From Baekduia alba (lineage in GTDB: Bacteria; Actinomycetota; Thermoleophilia; Solirubrobacterales; Solirubrobacteraceae): 64,000 bases of DNA. Location: the NCBI RefSeq assembly GCF_028416635.1, contig NZ_CP114013.1:682001-746000 (forward strand), given 5' to 3'. Both the position numbers and the translations under genes were made by a program. The notes beneath the pieces were generated by a model. It saw only the letters and a program-made list of their open reading frames with translations, did not search any database and was not told the origin of the DNA. Shown here piece by piece: positions 17,561-25,265 of this stretch. Each line of letters begins with the position of its first letter. Positions within the stretch are counted from its first letter, which is position 1.

Positions 17561-17791
17561 CTACGCGGTGATGACCGCGGTCGCCATCGCGGCGGCCACG
17601 AAGAGCGCGGTCAAGGCGATGACGCCCCGCTTGGCGCCGACGGTCGCCGGGAAGGTGGCGGACGCCATCCCGATGCCGGAGAGCACCACGGCCCACACGG
17701 CGAGGAGTCCGCCGCAGATGTAGAACGCGGTCTTCGAGGACTCCTCGACGCCCTCTTCCGCGGCCAGCACCAACCCGATCAGCGCGTGCAT
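17561..17791 (-). CDS. Small two-helix membrane protein, 76 aa
   Basis: Two membrane helices are clear: about 24-44 ([21 protein letters not shown]) and 56-75 ([20 protein letters not shown]), joined by a short loop with a basic residue pair. The N-terminal helix-like [13 protein letters not shown] is amphipathic. ATG at 17791 lies 6 nt after a TAAGGT box, with no Shine-Dalgarno. Not recognised beyond being membrane-embedded. Divergent from ilvD. Confidence 0.72.
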   Translation of the reverse strand: MHALIGLVLAAEEGVEESSKTAFYICGGLLAVWAVVLSGIGMASATFPATVGAKRGVIALTALFVAAAMATAVITA

Positions 17792-17830
17792 GGCGCGACC
17801 TTATCCGAGGTGGCGCCCGCGTGTGCGAGG

Positions 17831-17836
17831 TACTGT
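17831..17836 (+). promoter_or_regulatory. TACTGT -10 box of ilvD
   Basis: TACTGT ends 6 nt before the ATG at 17843, so transcription would begin at or next to the start codon. No ribosome-binding site. This spacing decides the start at 17843 over an upstream ATG at 17786. Confidence 0.5.
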
Positions 17837-17842
17837 TTGGGC

Positions 17843-19735
17843 ATGCCCCATCTGCGTTCTCGCACGGTCACGCACGGACGGAACATGGCGGGCGCTCGCT
17901 CGCTCCTGCGGGCGGCCGGCGTAGAACGCGAGGACATCGGGCGCAAGCCGATCATCGCGATCGCCAACAGCTACACGCAGTTCGTCCCCGGGCACACGCA
18001 CCTCAGCCCGGTCGGCCGGGTCGTCTCCGACGCCATCCACGCGGCCGGCGGCATCGCCCGCGAGTTCAACACGATCGCGGTCGACGACGGCATCGCGATG
18101 GGCCACGACGGCATGCTCTACTCGCTGCCGTCGCGCGACCTGATCGCCGACTCGGTCGAGTACATGGTCAACGCGCACTGCGCCGACGCCATGGTCTGCA
18201 TCTCCAACTGCGACAAGATCACGCCGGGGATGCTCAACGCCGCGCTGCGGCTGAACATCCCGACGGTCTTCGTCTCCGGCGGCCCGATGGAGGGCGGCCA
18301 GGCGACGCTCGTGGACGGGACGGTCCGCAAGGGCCTGAACCTCGTCACCGCGATCGCCGACGCCGTGGCCGACACGGTCTCCGACGACGACCTCGCCCGC
18401 ATCGAGGAGGCCGCGTGCCCGACGTGCGGCTCCTGCTCGGGCATGTTCACGGCCAACTCGATGAACTGCCTGACCGAGGCGCTGGGCCTGGCGCTGCCGG
18501 GCAACGGCTCGACGCTGGCGACGCACACCGCGCGCCGGGAGCTCTACGAGGCCGCCGGGCGCACGGCGGTCGAGCTGTGCACCAGGTACTACGACGGCGA
18601 CGACGCGACGGTCCTGCCGCGCGCGATCGCCACGCGCGACGCGTTCGAGAACGCGATGACGCTCGACGTCGCGATGGGCGGCTCGACCAACACCGTGCTG
18701 CATCTGCTCGCCGCCGCCCAGGAGGCGGGCATCGACTTCACGATGGGCGACATCGACGCGATCTCGCGCCGCGTGCCGTGCGTCTGCAAGGTCGCGCCCA
18801 ACGGCACGTACCTGATGGAGGACGTCCACCGCGCCGGCGGCATCCCCGCGATCCTCGGCGAGCTGCACCGCGGCGGCCTGCTCCACGACGGCGTCACCGC
18901 GGTCCACGCCGGGACGCTGAGCGGGTGGCTGGCGACGTGGGACGTCCGCGGCGGCGACGCGTCGGACGAGGCGATCGAGCTCTTCCACGCCGCGCCCGGT
19001 TGCCGGCGCTCGGCCGAGGCGTTCTCGCAGTCCGAGCGCTGGGACACGCTGGACGTCGACGCGGCCGAGGGCTGCATCCGCGACGTCGAGCACGCCTACA
19101 CCAGGGACGGCGGCCTGGCGATCCTGTACGGGAACGTCGCGGTCGACGGCTGCGTCGTCAAGACGGCCGGCGTCGACGAGTCGATCTGGACGTTCTCGGG
19201 CCCGGCCGTCGTGGTCGAGTCCCAGGAGGCCGCGGTCGAGGCGATCCTCGGCGACCGGATCAAGCCGGGCGACGTGGTGGTCATCCGCTACGAGGGCCCG
19301 CGCGGCGGCCCGGGCATGCAGGAGATGCTGTACCCGACGAGCTACCTGAAGGGCCGCGGCCTCGGCGCCGAGTGCGCGCTGATCACCGACGGGCGCTTCA
19401 GCGGCGGCACCTCGGGCCTGTCGATCGGTCACATCTCGCCCGAGGCGGCGTCCGGCGGCGCGATCGCGCTGATCGAGGACGGCGACACGGTGCACATCGA
19501 CATCCCGAACCGCACGCTCGACCTCGCCGTCACCGACGCCGAGCTCGAGGACCGCCGGGCGCGCCTGGAGGCCACGACGGGCTACAGGCCGGCCGCGGAC
19601 CGCCCGCGCCAGGTGACGCCCGCGCTGCGCGCCTACGCGGCGATGGCGACGTCGGCCGACAAGGGCGCGGTCCGCGACGTCTCGCGCATCGAGGCGCTGC
19701 AGGACGCGGCGACGCGCTCGGTCGAGCCGGCCTAG
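17843..19735 (+). CDS. ilvD: Dihydroxy-acid dehydratase
   Basis: 630 residues. Fe-S dehydratase of isoleucine, valine and pantothenate synthesis. Cluster and active-site motifs are complete: [30 protein letters not shown], and the C-terminal [17 protein letters not shown]. Start chosen at [19 protein letters not shown] because this is the family N-terminus and a -10 box lies directly upstream. The gene stands alone, not in an ilvBNC operon. The C-terminal residues overlap a convergent small gene by 4 bp. Confidence 0.97.
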   Translation: MPHLRSRTVTHGRNMAGARSLLRAAGVEREDIGRKPIIAIANSYTQFVPGHTHLSPVGRVVSDAIHAAGGIAREFNTIAVDDGIAMGHDGMLYSLPSRDLIADSVEYMVNAHCADAMVCISNCDKITPGMLNAALRLNIPTVFVSGGPMEGGQATLVDGTVRKGLNLVTAIADAVADTVSDDDLARIEEAACPTCGSCSGMFTANSMNCLTEALGLALPGNGSTLATHTARRELYEAAGRTAVELCTRYYDGDDATVLPRAIATRDAFENAMTLDVAMGGSTNTVLHLLAAAQEAGIDFTMGDIDAISRRVPCVCKVAPNGTYLMEDVHRAGGIPAILGELHRGGLLHDGVTAVHAGTLSGWLATWDVRGGDASDEAIELFHAAPGCRRSAEAFSQSERWDTLDVDAAEGCIRDVEHAYTRDGGLAILYGNVAVDGCVVKTAGVDESIWTFSGPAVVVESQEAAVEAILGDRIKPGDVVVIRYEGPRGGPGMQEMLYPTSYLKGRGLGAECALITDGRFSGGTSGLSIGHISPEAASGGAIALIEDGDTVHIDIPNRTLDLAVTDAELEDRRARLEATTGYRPAADRPRQVTPALRAYAAMATSADKGAVRDVSRIEALQDAATRSVEPA

Positions 19736-20007
19736 CGCGCGACGCGCCTGGCGCGCGCGACGATCGTCGTGCGCGTCCGCGGCGGGGCCGATGGCACCGG
19801 CGAGCCGTGCGGGCCGCGGTGGCGCGGGAGGCGCGGGGGAGCGGGACGGCGGCCGCCGTCGTGGGGGTACACCTTCGTGCCCCCGTCACCGCCGTCGGAG
19901 CCGACGTCGGGCTCGGTGTCCTGATGCACCGCCCACCACACGAGGTAGAGCAGGGCGGCGAGCGGGATCTTGAGCACCAGCATCAGCCAGATCAGGCCCC
20001 AAGTCAT
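19732..20007 (-). CDS. Single-pass membrane protein with basic tail, 91 aa
   Basis: Residues 3-26 are one long hydrophobic, Trp-rich helix ([20 protein letters not shown]). After it comes an acidic Gly/Asp stretch and then a Pro/Arg/His-rich basic end ([12 protein letters not shown]). Probably anchored in the membrane with a disordered tail. A TAGCGT box lies 9 nt before the ATG. Not recognised by function. Downstream of the subtilase gene's far end; convergent with ilvD. Confidence 0.62.
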   Translation of the reverse strand: MTWGLIWLMLVLKIPLAALLYLVWWAVHQDTEPDVGSDGGDGGTKVYPHDGGRRPAPPRLPRHRGPHGSPVPSAPPRTRTTIVARARRVAR

Positions 20008-20081
20008 GGTGAGACAACGCTACCCGCGCGGCGGGTCGCGCAGGGGTTTTCGTGCGCCCGGTTGTTCGCGCGTCGTCGCGG

Positions 20082-21455
20082 CTAGCGCCGGCGGGACCGC
20101 GCGCGGGCCTTGGCCTTGGCCTTCGCGCGGGCCTTGGCCTTGGCGTGGGCGCGCGCCTTGGCCTTCTTGCGGGCGGCCGCGGCGCGCTTCTTCCTGGCGG
20201 CGGCCGAGAGCTTCTTGCTCTTCTTCTTGATGGCCTTGCTGGTCTTCTTCGCCTTGGACTTCGGCGCCGCGGTCGCGGCGTAGGTCGACAGCGCCTCGGC
20301 CGGCGGGTTCTTCCAGGCGCCGGCCGGGATCACGGTGCGCAGCGCGGCGCCGGCGTCGATCGCGCCGTCCTGCACCGGCAGGCCGCTGTGGCGGACGCCG
20401 GCCAGGAGCGCGTTGCGCAGGCCGTTGGCGTCGAGGTCCGGGCGCGCGGCGGCGAGCAGCACGAGCGCGCCGGTGACCTGCGGCGCGGCCATCGACGTGC
20501 CGGTGCGCCACTCGTAGCCGCCGCCCAGCGCGGTGGAGAGGATCTCCTCGCCGGGCGCGGCGACGTCGGCGCCGGGGCCGTAGTCCGACACGCTCGACAG
20601 GCCGCCGGCGCGCGTGGTCGCCGCGACGCCGAGCACGTTGTCCTCGCCGTAGGCGGCCGGGTAGGTCGGGGCGGCCGCGAGGTCGGCGCCGTCGTTGCCG
20701 GCGGCGACCACGACCAGGACGCCGCGGGCCTGCGCGTACTGGATCGCGCCCTCGAGGTCCGGCGTCGAGGACGGCCCGGCGAGGCTGAGGTTGACGATGC
20801 GCGCGCCGTTGTCGACGGCGTAGCGGATGCCCGACGCCACGCCGGCCGTGGTGCCGCGGGCGGCGGCGTCCAGGACGCGGACCGCCATCAGCTTGGCGCG
20901 CCAGGCGACGCCCGCGGTGCCGATCCCGTTGCCGCCGCGCGCGGCGACGATGCCGGCGACGTGCGTGCCGTGGCCGTTGCCGTCCTGCGGCGTGCCGTCG
21001 TTCTCGACGAAGTCGTAGCCGTGGACGTCGTCGACGTAGCCGTTGCCGTCGTCGTCGACGCCGTTGCCCGGGATCTCGCCCGGGTTCGTCCACAGGTTCG
21101 GGACGAGGTCGGGGTGGCCGAGGTCGATGCCGGAGTCGACGATCGCGACGGTCACGTCGGCCCCGGTGGTCTGGCGCCAGGCGGTCTCGACGCCCATCGG
21201 CAGGTCGCCGTCCAGCGCCCACTGCTCGGCGGCGCGCGGGTCGGACGCCGCGGCCTGCGCGGTGTGGGCCTTGACGCCGTGGCCGAGCGTGCGGGCGAGC
21301 GGGGCGGCGCGGGTGACGGTGTGGTCCGGCCGGCCCGCCAACCCATCCGGCGCGCCGATCCCGGCGGCCGACGCACCCGCGACGGGGGCCAGCGCCAGGG
21401 CGGCGAGCGTGGATGTGGTGAGCAGGGCGAGTGCGCGGGGAACGAGCAGCGGCAT
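20082..21455 (-). CDS. Secreted subtilisin-like serine protease with histone-like basic tail
   Basis: 457 residues from the ATG at 21455, chosen because it gives a clear signal peptide (MPLLVPRALALLTTSTLAAL, Ala-rich cleavage region) and has GGAGG 4 nt upstream. S8 catalytic triad: aspartate in AIVDSGIDLGHPDL near residue 107, histidine in GNGHGTHVAGI near 162, serine in TGTSMAAPQVTG near 325. The oxyanion asparagine is in VVAAGNDG. A calcium-like loop NGVDDDGNGYVDD is present. The last 70 residues are almost only Lys, Ala and Arg, like a histone H1 tail, and could hold the enzyme on the acidic cell wall. Confidence 0.93.
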   Translation of the reverse strand: MPLLVPRALALLTTSTLAALALAPVAGASAAGIGAPDGLAGRPDHTVTRAAPLARTLGHGVKAHTAQAAASDPRAAEQWALDGDLPMGVETAWRQTTGADVTVAIVDSGIDLGHPDLVPNLWTNPGEIPGNGVDDDGNGYVDDVHGYDFVENDGTPQDGNGHGTHVAGIVAARGGNGIGTAGVAWRAKLMAVRVLDAAARGTTAGVASGIRYAVDNGARIVNLSLAGPSSTPDLEGAIQYAQARGVLVVVAAGNDGADLAAAPTYPAAYGEDNVLGVAATTRAGGLSSVSDYGPGADVAAPGEEILSTALGGGYEWRTGTSMAAPQVTGALVLLAAARPDLDANGLRNALLAGVRHSGLPVQDGAIDAGAALRTVIPAGAWKNPPAEALSTYAATAAPKSKAKKTSKAIKKKSKKLSAAARKKRAAAARKKAKARAHAKAKARAKAKAKARARSRRR

Positions 21456-21630
21456 CCGGCCTCCGTGCCGGCGTGAAGTCCGTCCGCGGCCTTCCGTGGC
21501 GGCGCGGACACTCCCTGGGTCGGCCGCCGCGCCCGGCCCGCGCACACGGTTGGCCGGACGTCCGATCGGGCCGCTCGCCATATGTCCAGAGGGCGACGCG
21601 TTCGCTCAAGGCCTATAAGATCGGCGGACG

Positions 21631-22635
21631 ATGCTGGACACGCTCGCAGTGCCGATCGCGCAGGCCCCGATGGCCGGTGGGCCGTCGACGCCGGAGCTGG
21701 CCGCGGCGGTCGCCAACGCCGGCGGGCTCGGGGTCGTCGCCGCGGGCTACAAGACCGCCGACGGGCTCGCGCACGACCTCGCGGCCACCCGCGGTCTGAC
21801 CGACGGGCCGATCGCGGTCAACGTGTTCGCGCCCAGCGGGGCGCCTGCCGATCCCGCGGTGGTCGCGGCCTACGCCGCGCGGCTGGAGCCCGAGGCGGAG
21901 CGGGCCGGCGTCGGGCTCGGGACGCCGCGCTTCGACGACGACGATTACGCCGCGAAGCTCGCGTTGCTGGCGCGTGAACCCGTCGCCGCGGTGTCGTTCA
22001 CGTTCGGCTGCCCGGCGCCGGAGGCGGTCGCGGCGCTCCAGGCCGCCGGCAGCGCGGTGTGGGTGACGGTGACCGACCCCGACGAGGCGCGCGAGGCCGC
22101 GGCGGCGGGCGCCGACGCGCTCGTGGTCCAGGGCGCGGAGGCCGGCGGCCACCGCGGCGCGTTCGTCGACCGCGACGACCGCGTGGACTACGGGTTGTTG
22201 TCGTTGTTGGCCCTGGTGCGTGACGCCGTGGACCTGCCGCTGGTCGCGACCGGCGGGATCGCGACGGCCGCGGGCGTCGCGGCCGTGCTCGCCGCGGGCG
22301 CGCGCGCCGCGCAGGTCGGCACCGGCTTCATGCTCTGCCCGGAGGCCGGGACGTCGGCCGCGCACCGCGCGGCGATCGAGGACCCCAACAACGTCACCGG
22401 CCTGACCCGCGCCTTCTCCGGCCGCCTGGCCCGCGGGATCGTCAACCGCCTCCAGCGCGAGCAGACGGCCGCCGCGCCGATCGCCTACCCCGAGATCCAC
22501 CACATCACGGCGCCCCTCCGCGCGCACGCGCGCACCTCCGGCGACGCCGACCTCATCAACCTCTGGGCCGGCGAGGCCCACGCCCTCGCCCGCGCGCTCC
22601 CCGCCGCCGAGGTCGTCGCCCGGCTTACGCCCTGA
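21631..22635 (+). CDS. Nitronate monooxygenase family (2-nitropropane dioxygenase-like)
   Basis: 334 residues. FMN-dependent TIM barrel. Seen: PIAQAPMAGGPSTPELAAAV, GGLGVVAAGY, SFTFGCP, GADALVVQGAEAGGHRG (phosphate-binding and catalytic histidine region), and LVATGGIATAAGVAAVLAAGA. Oxidises nitronates such as propionate 3-nitronate or acts as a related flavin oxidoreductase. A TATAAGAT sequence ends 9 nt before the ATG. Overlaps the convergent kinase gene by 11 bp. Confidence 0.88.
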   Translation: MLDTLAVPIAQAPMAGGPSTPELAAAVANAGGLGVVAAGYKTADGLAHDLAATRGLTDGPIAVNVFAPSGAPADPAVVAAYAARLEPEAERAGVGLGTPRFDDDDYAAKLALLAREPVAAVSFTFGCPAPEAVAALQAAGSAVWVTVTDPDEAREAAAAGADALVVQGAEAGGHRGAFVDRDDRVDYGLLSLLALVRDAVDLPLVATGGIATAAGVAAVLAAGARAAQVGTGFMLCPEAGTSAAHRAAIEDPNNVTGLTRAFSGRLARGIVNRLQREQTAAAPIAYPEIHHITAPLRAHARTSGDADLINLWAGEAHALARALPAAEVVARLTP

Positions 22636-23560
22636 GCGCGACCGGGTCGACCGTGAAGGCCGTCATGCGCTGGAGGTCGGCGACGCGCTGCTGGATCTCG
22701 TCGGCGGTGAGGCGCTCGACGCGCTCGGTGCCGAACTCCTCGACGTTGTAGGACGCCAGCGCGGTGCCGTAGGCCATCGCGCGGGACAGCAACGTGTGGT
22801 CGATCTCCTCGTCGGGGTGCGCGGCGACGTAGCCGACGAAGCCGCCGGCGAAGGTGTCGCCGGCGCCGGTCGGGTCGATGACCTCGCTCAGCGGGTAGGC
22901 GGGCAGCGCGAAGAAGTCGTCGGCCGTGAAGAGCGCGGCGCCGTACTTGCCGAGCTTGGCGACGACGGCCTTCGGGCCCCAGGACAAGATCTCCCGGGCG
23001 GCCTGCTGGAGCGTCGGCTTCTCGGTCAGCTGCTCGAGCTCCTCGTCGTTGAGGATCAGGCAGTCGACGGTCCCGATGACCTTCTTCAGCGACGCGTTGG
23101 CGATCTCGATCCAGAGGTTCATCGAGTCCATCGCGACGAAGCGCGCCTTCGTGCACTGGTCGCGCACGTGGAGCTGGAGGTCGGGCTGGATGTTGGCCAG
23201 GAACAGGACGTCGGCGTCCTGCGAGGCGTGCGACAGCTTCGGCTCGAACGACTCGAAGACGTTGAGGTCGGTGACCAGCGTGTCGCGCTGGTTGAGGTTG
23301 TCGGAGTAGACGCCCTTCCAGAAGAACGTCTTGCCGCCGGGGACGACCTCGACGTCGTCGGTCACCGTGCCGCGCGTGCGCAGCGAGGCGAGCGACTCCT
23401 CGTCGAAGTCCTCGCCGACGGGCCCGACCGGGCGCACCTCGTCGAAGAACGAGGCCGCGAGGGCGAAGTGGGTGGCGGCGCCGCCGAGCATCCGCTCGCG
23501 CTCCCCGAAGGGCGTCTTGACGGCGTCGTAGGCGATGGATCCGACGACAGTGAGGCTCAT
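22625..23560 (-). CDS. PfkB-family kinase (adenosine kinase / ribokinase-like)
   Basis: 311 residues from the ATG at 23560, which gives the usual MSLTVVGSIAYDAVKTPFGE. PfkB hallmarks: LGGAATHFALAASFF, CLILNDEELEQLT, VVAKLGKYGA, and the catalytic IDPTGAGDTFAGGFVGYV. Proteins of this pattern (with FFDEVRPVGPVGEDF) are annotated as sugar kinases of unknown substrate; an adenosine or guanosine kinase is possible. TACCCT lies 10 nt upstream. Divergent from the quinone oxidoreductase by 44 bp. Confidence 0.88.
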   Translation of the reverse strand: MSLTVVGSIAYDAVKTPFGERERMLGGAATHFALAASFFDEVRPVGPVGEDFDEESLASLRTRGTVTDDVEVVPGGKTFFWKGVYSDNLNQRDTLVTDLNVFESFEPKLSHASQDADVLFLANIQPDLQLHVRDQCTKARFVAMDSMNLWIEIANASLKKVIGTVDCLILNDEELEQLTEKPTLQQAAREILSWGPKAVVAKLGKYGAALFTADDFFALPAYPLSEVIDPTGAGDTFAGGFVGYVAAHPDEEIDHTLLSRAMAYGTALASYNVEEFGTERVERLTADEIQQRVADLQRMTAFTVDPVALRA

Positions 23561-23590
23561 ACGGCGGGGGAGGGTACCCATGCGCCGAGG

Positions 23591-23596
23591 TAGATT
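23591..23596 (+). promoter_or_regulatory. TAGATT -10 box of the quinone oxidoreductase gene
   Basis: TAGATT ends 8 nt before the ATG at 23605; no Shine-Dalgarno. A minus-strand TACCCT (23576 to 23571) for the divergent kinase is 14 bp away. Confidence 0.45.
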
Positions 23597-23604
23597 GCCG
23601 CGCG

Positions 23605-24573
23605 ATGCGCGCGATCCAGCAGGTGGAGTTCGGCGGCCCCGAGGTCCTGGAGCTGGTCGAGCTGCCGGTTCCGGAGCCGACCGAGGGCCAGGTCCTGATC
23701 CGGGTCAGCCGCGCCGGGCTGAACTTCGCCGACACCCACCAGCGCGAGGACGAGTACGTCCAGAAGCAGGCGCTGCCGCTGATCCCGGGCTCCGAGGTCG
23801 CGGGCGTCCGGACCGACACCGGCGAGCGCGTGGTGGCGCTGGTCGGCCACGGCGGCTACGCCGAGTACGCGCTCGCGCCCGCCGACCGCGTCTTCCCGAT
23901 CCCGGACCGCCTGGACGACGGCACGGCGCTCGCGCTGCTCCTCCAGGGCCTCACCGCGTGGCACCTGTACCGGACCTGCGCCCGGCTGAGCGGCGAAGGA
24001 TCGGAGTCGGTCCTGGTCGTCAGCGGCGCGGGCGGGGTCGGCTCGCTCGCCGTGCAGCTGGCCAAGCCGCTCGGCGCCGGGCGCGTGATCGCGACCGCGT
24101 CGTCGCCCGAGAAGCGCGACCTGTGCCTGGAGCTCGGCGCCGACGCCGCGATCGACGGTGACGCGAGCGACCCCGAGCTGCTGCGCAACCGGATCATCGG
24201 CGCCAACGACGGCCGCGAGGTCGACGTCGTCCTGGAGATGGCCGGCGGCCCGCTGTTCGACGTCGCGCTGCGCGCGATGGCCGACATGGGGCGGTTGGTC
24301 GTCTACGGGATCTCGTCGCGCGAGCAGAACGAGGTCCGCACCGGCCGGCTGCTCAAGCGCTCGCAGGCGATCGTCGGCTTCTGGCTCTTCCACTACCTGG
24401 AGCGCCCGGAGCACCTACGTGCGCCCCTGGCCGAGCTGTTCGCGCTCGCGGCGGCCGGCGACGTCCGCGCGGTCGTCGGCGAGACCTACCCGTTGAGCGA
24501 CGCGCGGCGCGCGCAGGAGGATCTCAGCGCCCGCCGGACGCGCGGCAAGTTGCTTCTGGACCCCAGCGGGTAG
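23605..24573 (+). CDS. Quinone oxidoreductase-like MDR enzyme
   Basis: 322 residues. Medium-chain dehydrogenase/reductase without the zinc ligands, NADPH-dependent. Seen: GLNFADTHQRE, PGSEVAGV, the Rossmann motif VVSGAGGVGSLAVQLAKPLGA, ATASSPEKRDLCLELGAD, and GRLVVYGISS. Probable quinone or enone reductase. Stop is followed after 23 nt by the cytidylate-kinase-like gene on the same strand. Confidence 0.92.
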   Translation: MRAIQQVEFGGPEVLELVELPVPEPTEGQVLIRVSRAGLNFADTHQREDEYVQKQALPLIPGSEVAGVRTDTGERVVALVGHGGYAEYALAPADRVFPIPDRLDDGTALALLLQGLTAWHLYRTCARLSGEGSESVLVVSGAGGVGSLAVQLAKPLGAGRVIATASSPEKRDLCLELGADAAIDGDASDPELLRNRIIGANDGREVDVVLEMAGGPLFDVALRAMADMGRLVVYGISSREQNEVRTGRLLKRSQAIVGFWLFHYLERPEHLRAPLAELFALAAAGDVRAVVGETYPLSDARRAQEDLSARRTRGKLLLDPSG

Positions 24574-24596
24574 CCCCGCCCCGGGCACCCCGACCC

Positions 24597-25265
24597 ATGG
24601 CGACGCCGGCCGACATCACGCTCGTCACGATCTCCGCCTCCTACGGCGCCGGCGGCAGCGTCGTCGGCCCCGCGCTGGCCGAGCGCCTCGGCGTCCCGTT
24701 CGTCGACCGCGCCGTGCCCGCCCGGATCGCCGACGCGCTCGGGATCTCGCACTCCGCCGCCGAGAAGCTCGACGAGGACGTCGAGCGCGGCCTGGACCGC
24801 GTCCTCGCCCACCTCGCGCCGATCGGCGAGTACTACGGCGACGTCGACCCCGACCTGCTCAAGCGCAGCTCGCACCACGAGGCGGCCGAGCAGGCGATCC
24901 AGGAGCTGGCCGCCGCCACCGGCCGCGCCGTCGTCCTGGGCCGCGCCGGCGCCGTGGTCCTGGCCCGCGACCCGCGCGCACTGCACGTCCGCCTCGACGG
25001 GCCGACGCCGGCCCGGATCGAGCAGGCGATGCGCATCGAGTCCGTCGACCGGGAGACCGCGCAGCGCCGGATGAGGAAGACCGACCGGGCCCGCGAGGCC
25101 TACGTCCGGCGCTATTACCGCTGCGACGCGCGCGACCTCGAGCTGTACGACTTGGTCCTCGACTCCACGCGGCTGGAGCTCGACGTGTGCGTCGAGGTGA
25201 TCGCGGCCGCCTGCACCGCGTCGGCTATGCCGCCTTCGACGGCTCCGGCAGCTCCTGGGCCATGA
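24597..25265 (+). CDS. Cytidylate kinase-like protein
   Basis: 222 residues. P-loop-like N-terminus TISASYGAGGSVVGPALAERLG matches the cytidylate kinase-like family (AAA-type NMP kinase relatives), in which GxGGxxxG replaces the strict Walker A. VVLGRAGAVVLARDPRALHVRL and the lid RMRKTDRAREAYVRRYY follow the family order. Substrate not settled. The last 41 bp overlap the end of the convergent LuxR gene. Confidence 0.85.
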   Translation: MATPADITLVTISASYGAGGSVVGPALAERLGVPFVDRAVPARIADALGISHSAAEKLDEDVERGLDRVLAHLAPIGEYYGDVDPDLLKRSSHHEAAEQAIQELAAATGRAVVLGRAGAVVLARDPRALHVRLDGPTPARIEQAMRIESVDRETAQRRMRKTDRAREAYVRRYYRCDARDLELYDLVLDSTRLELDVCVEVIAAACTASAMPPSTAPAAPGP

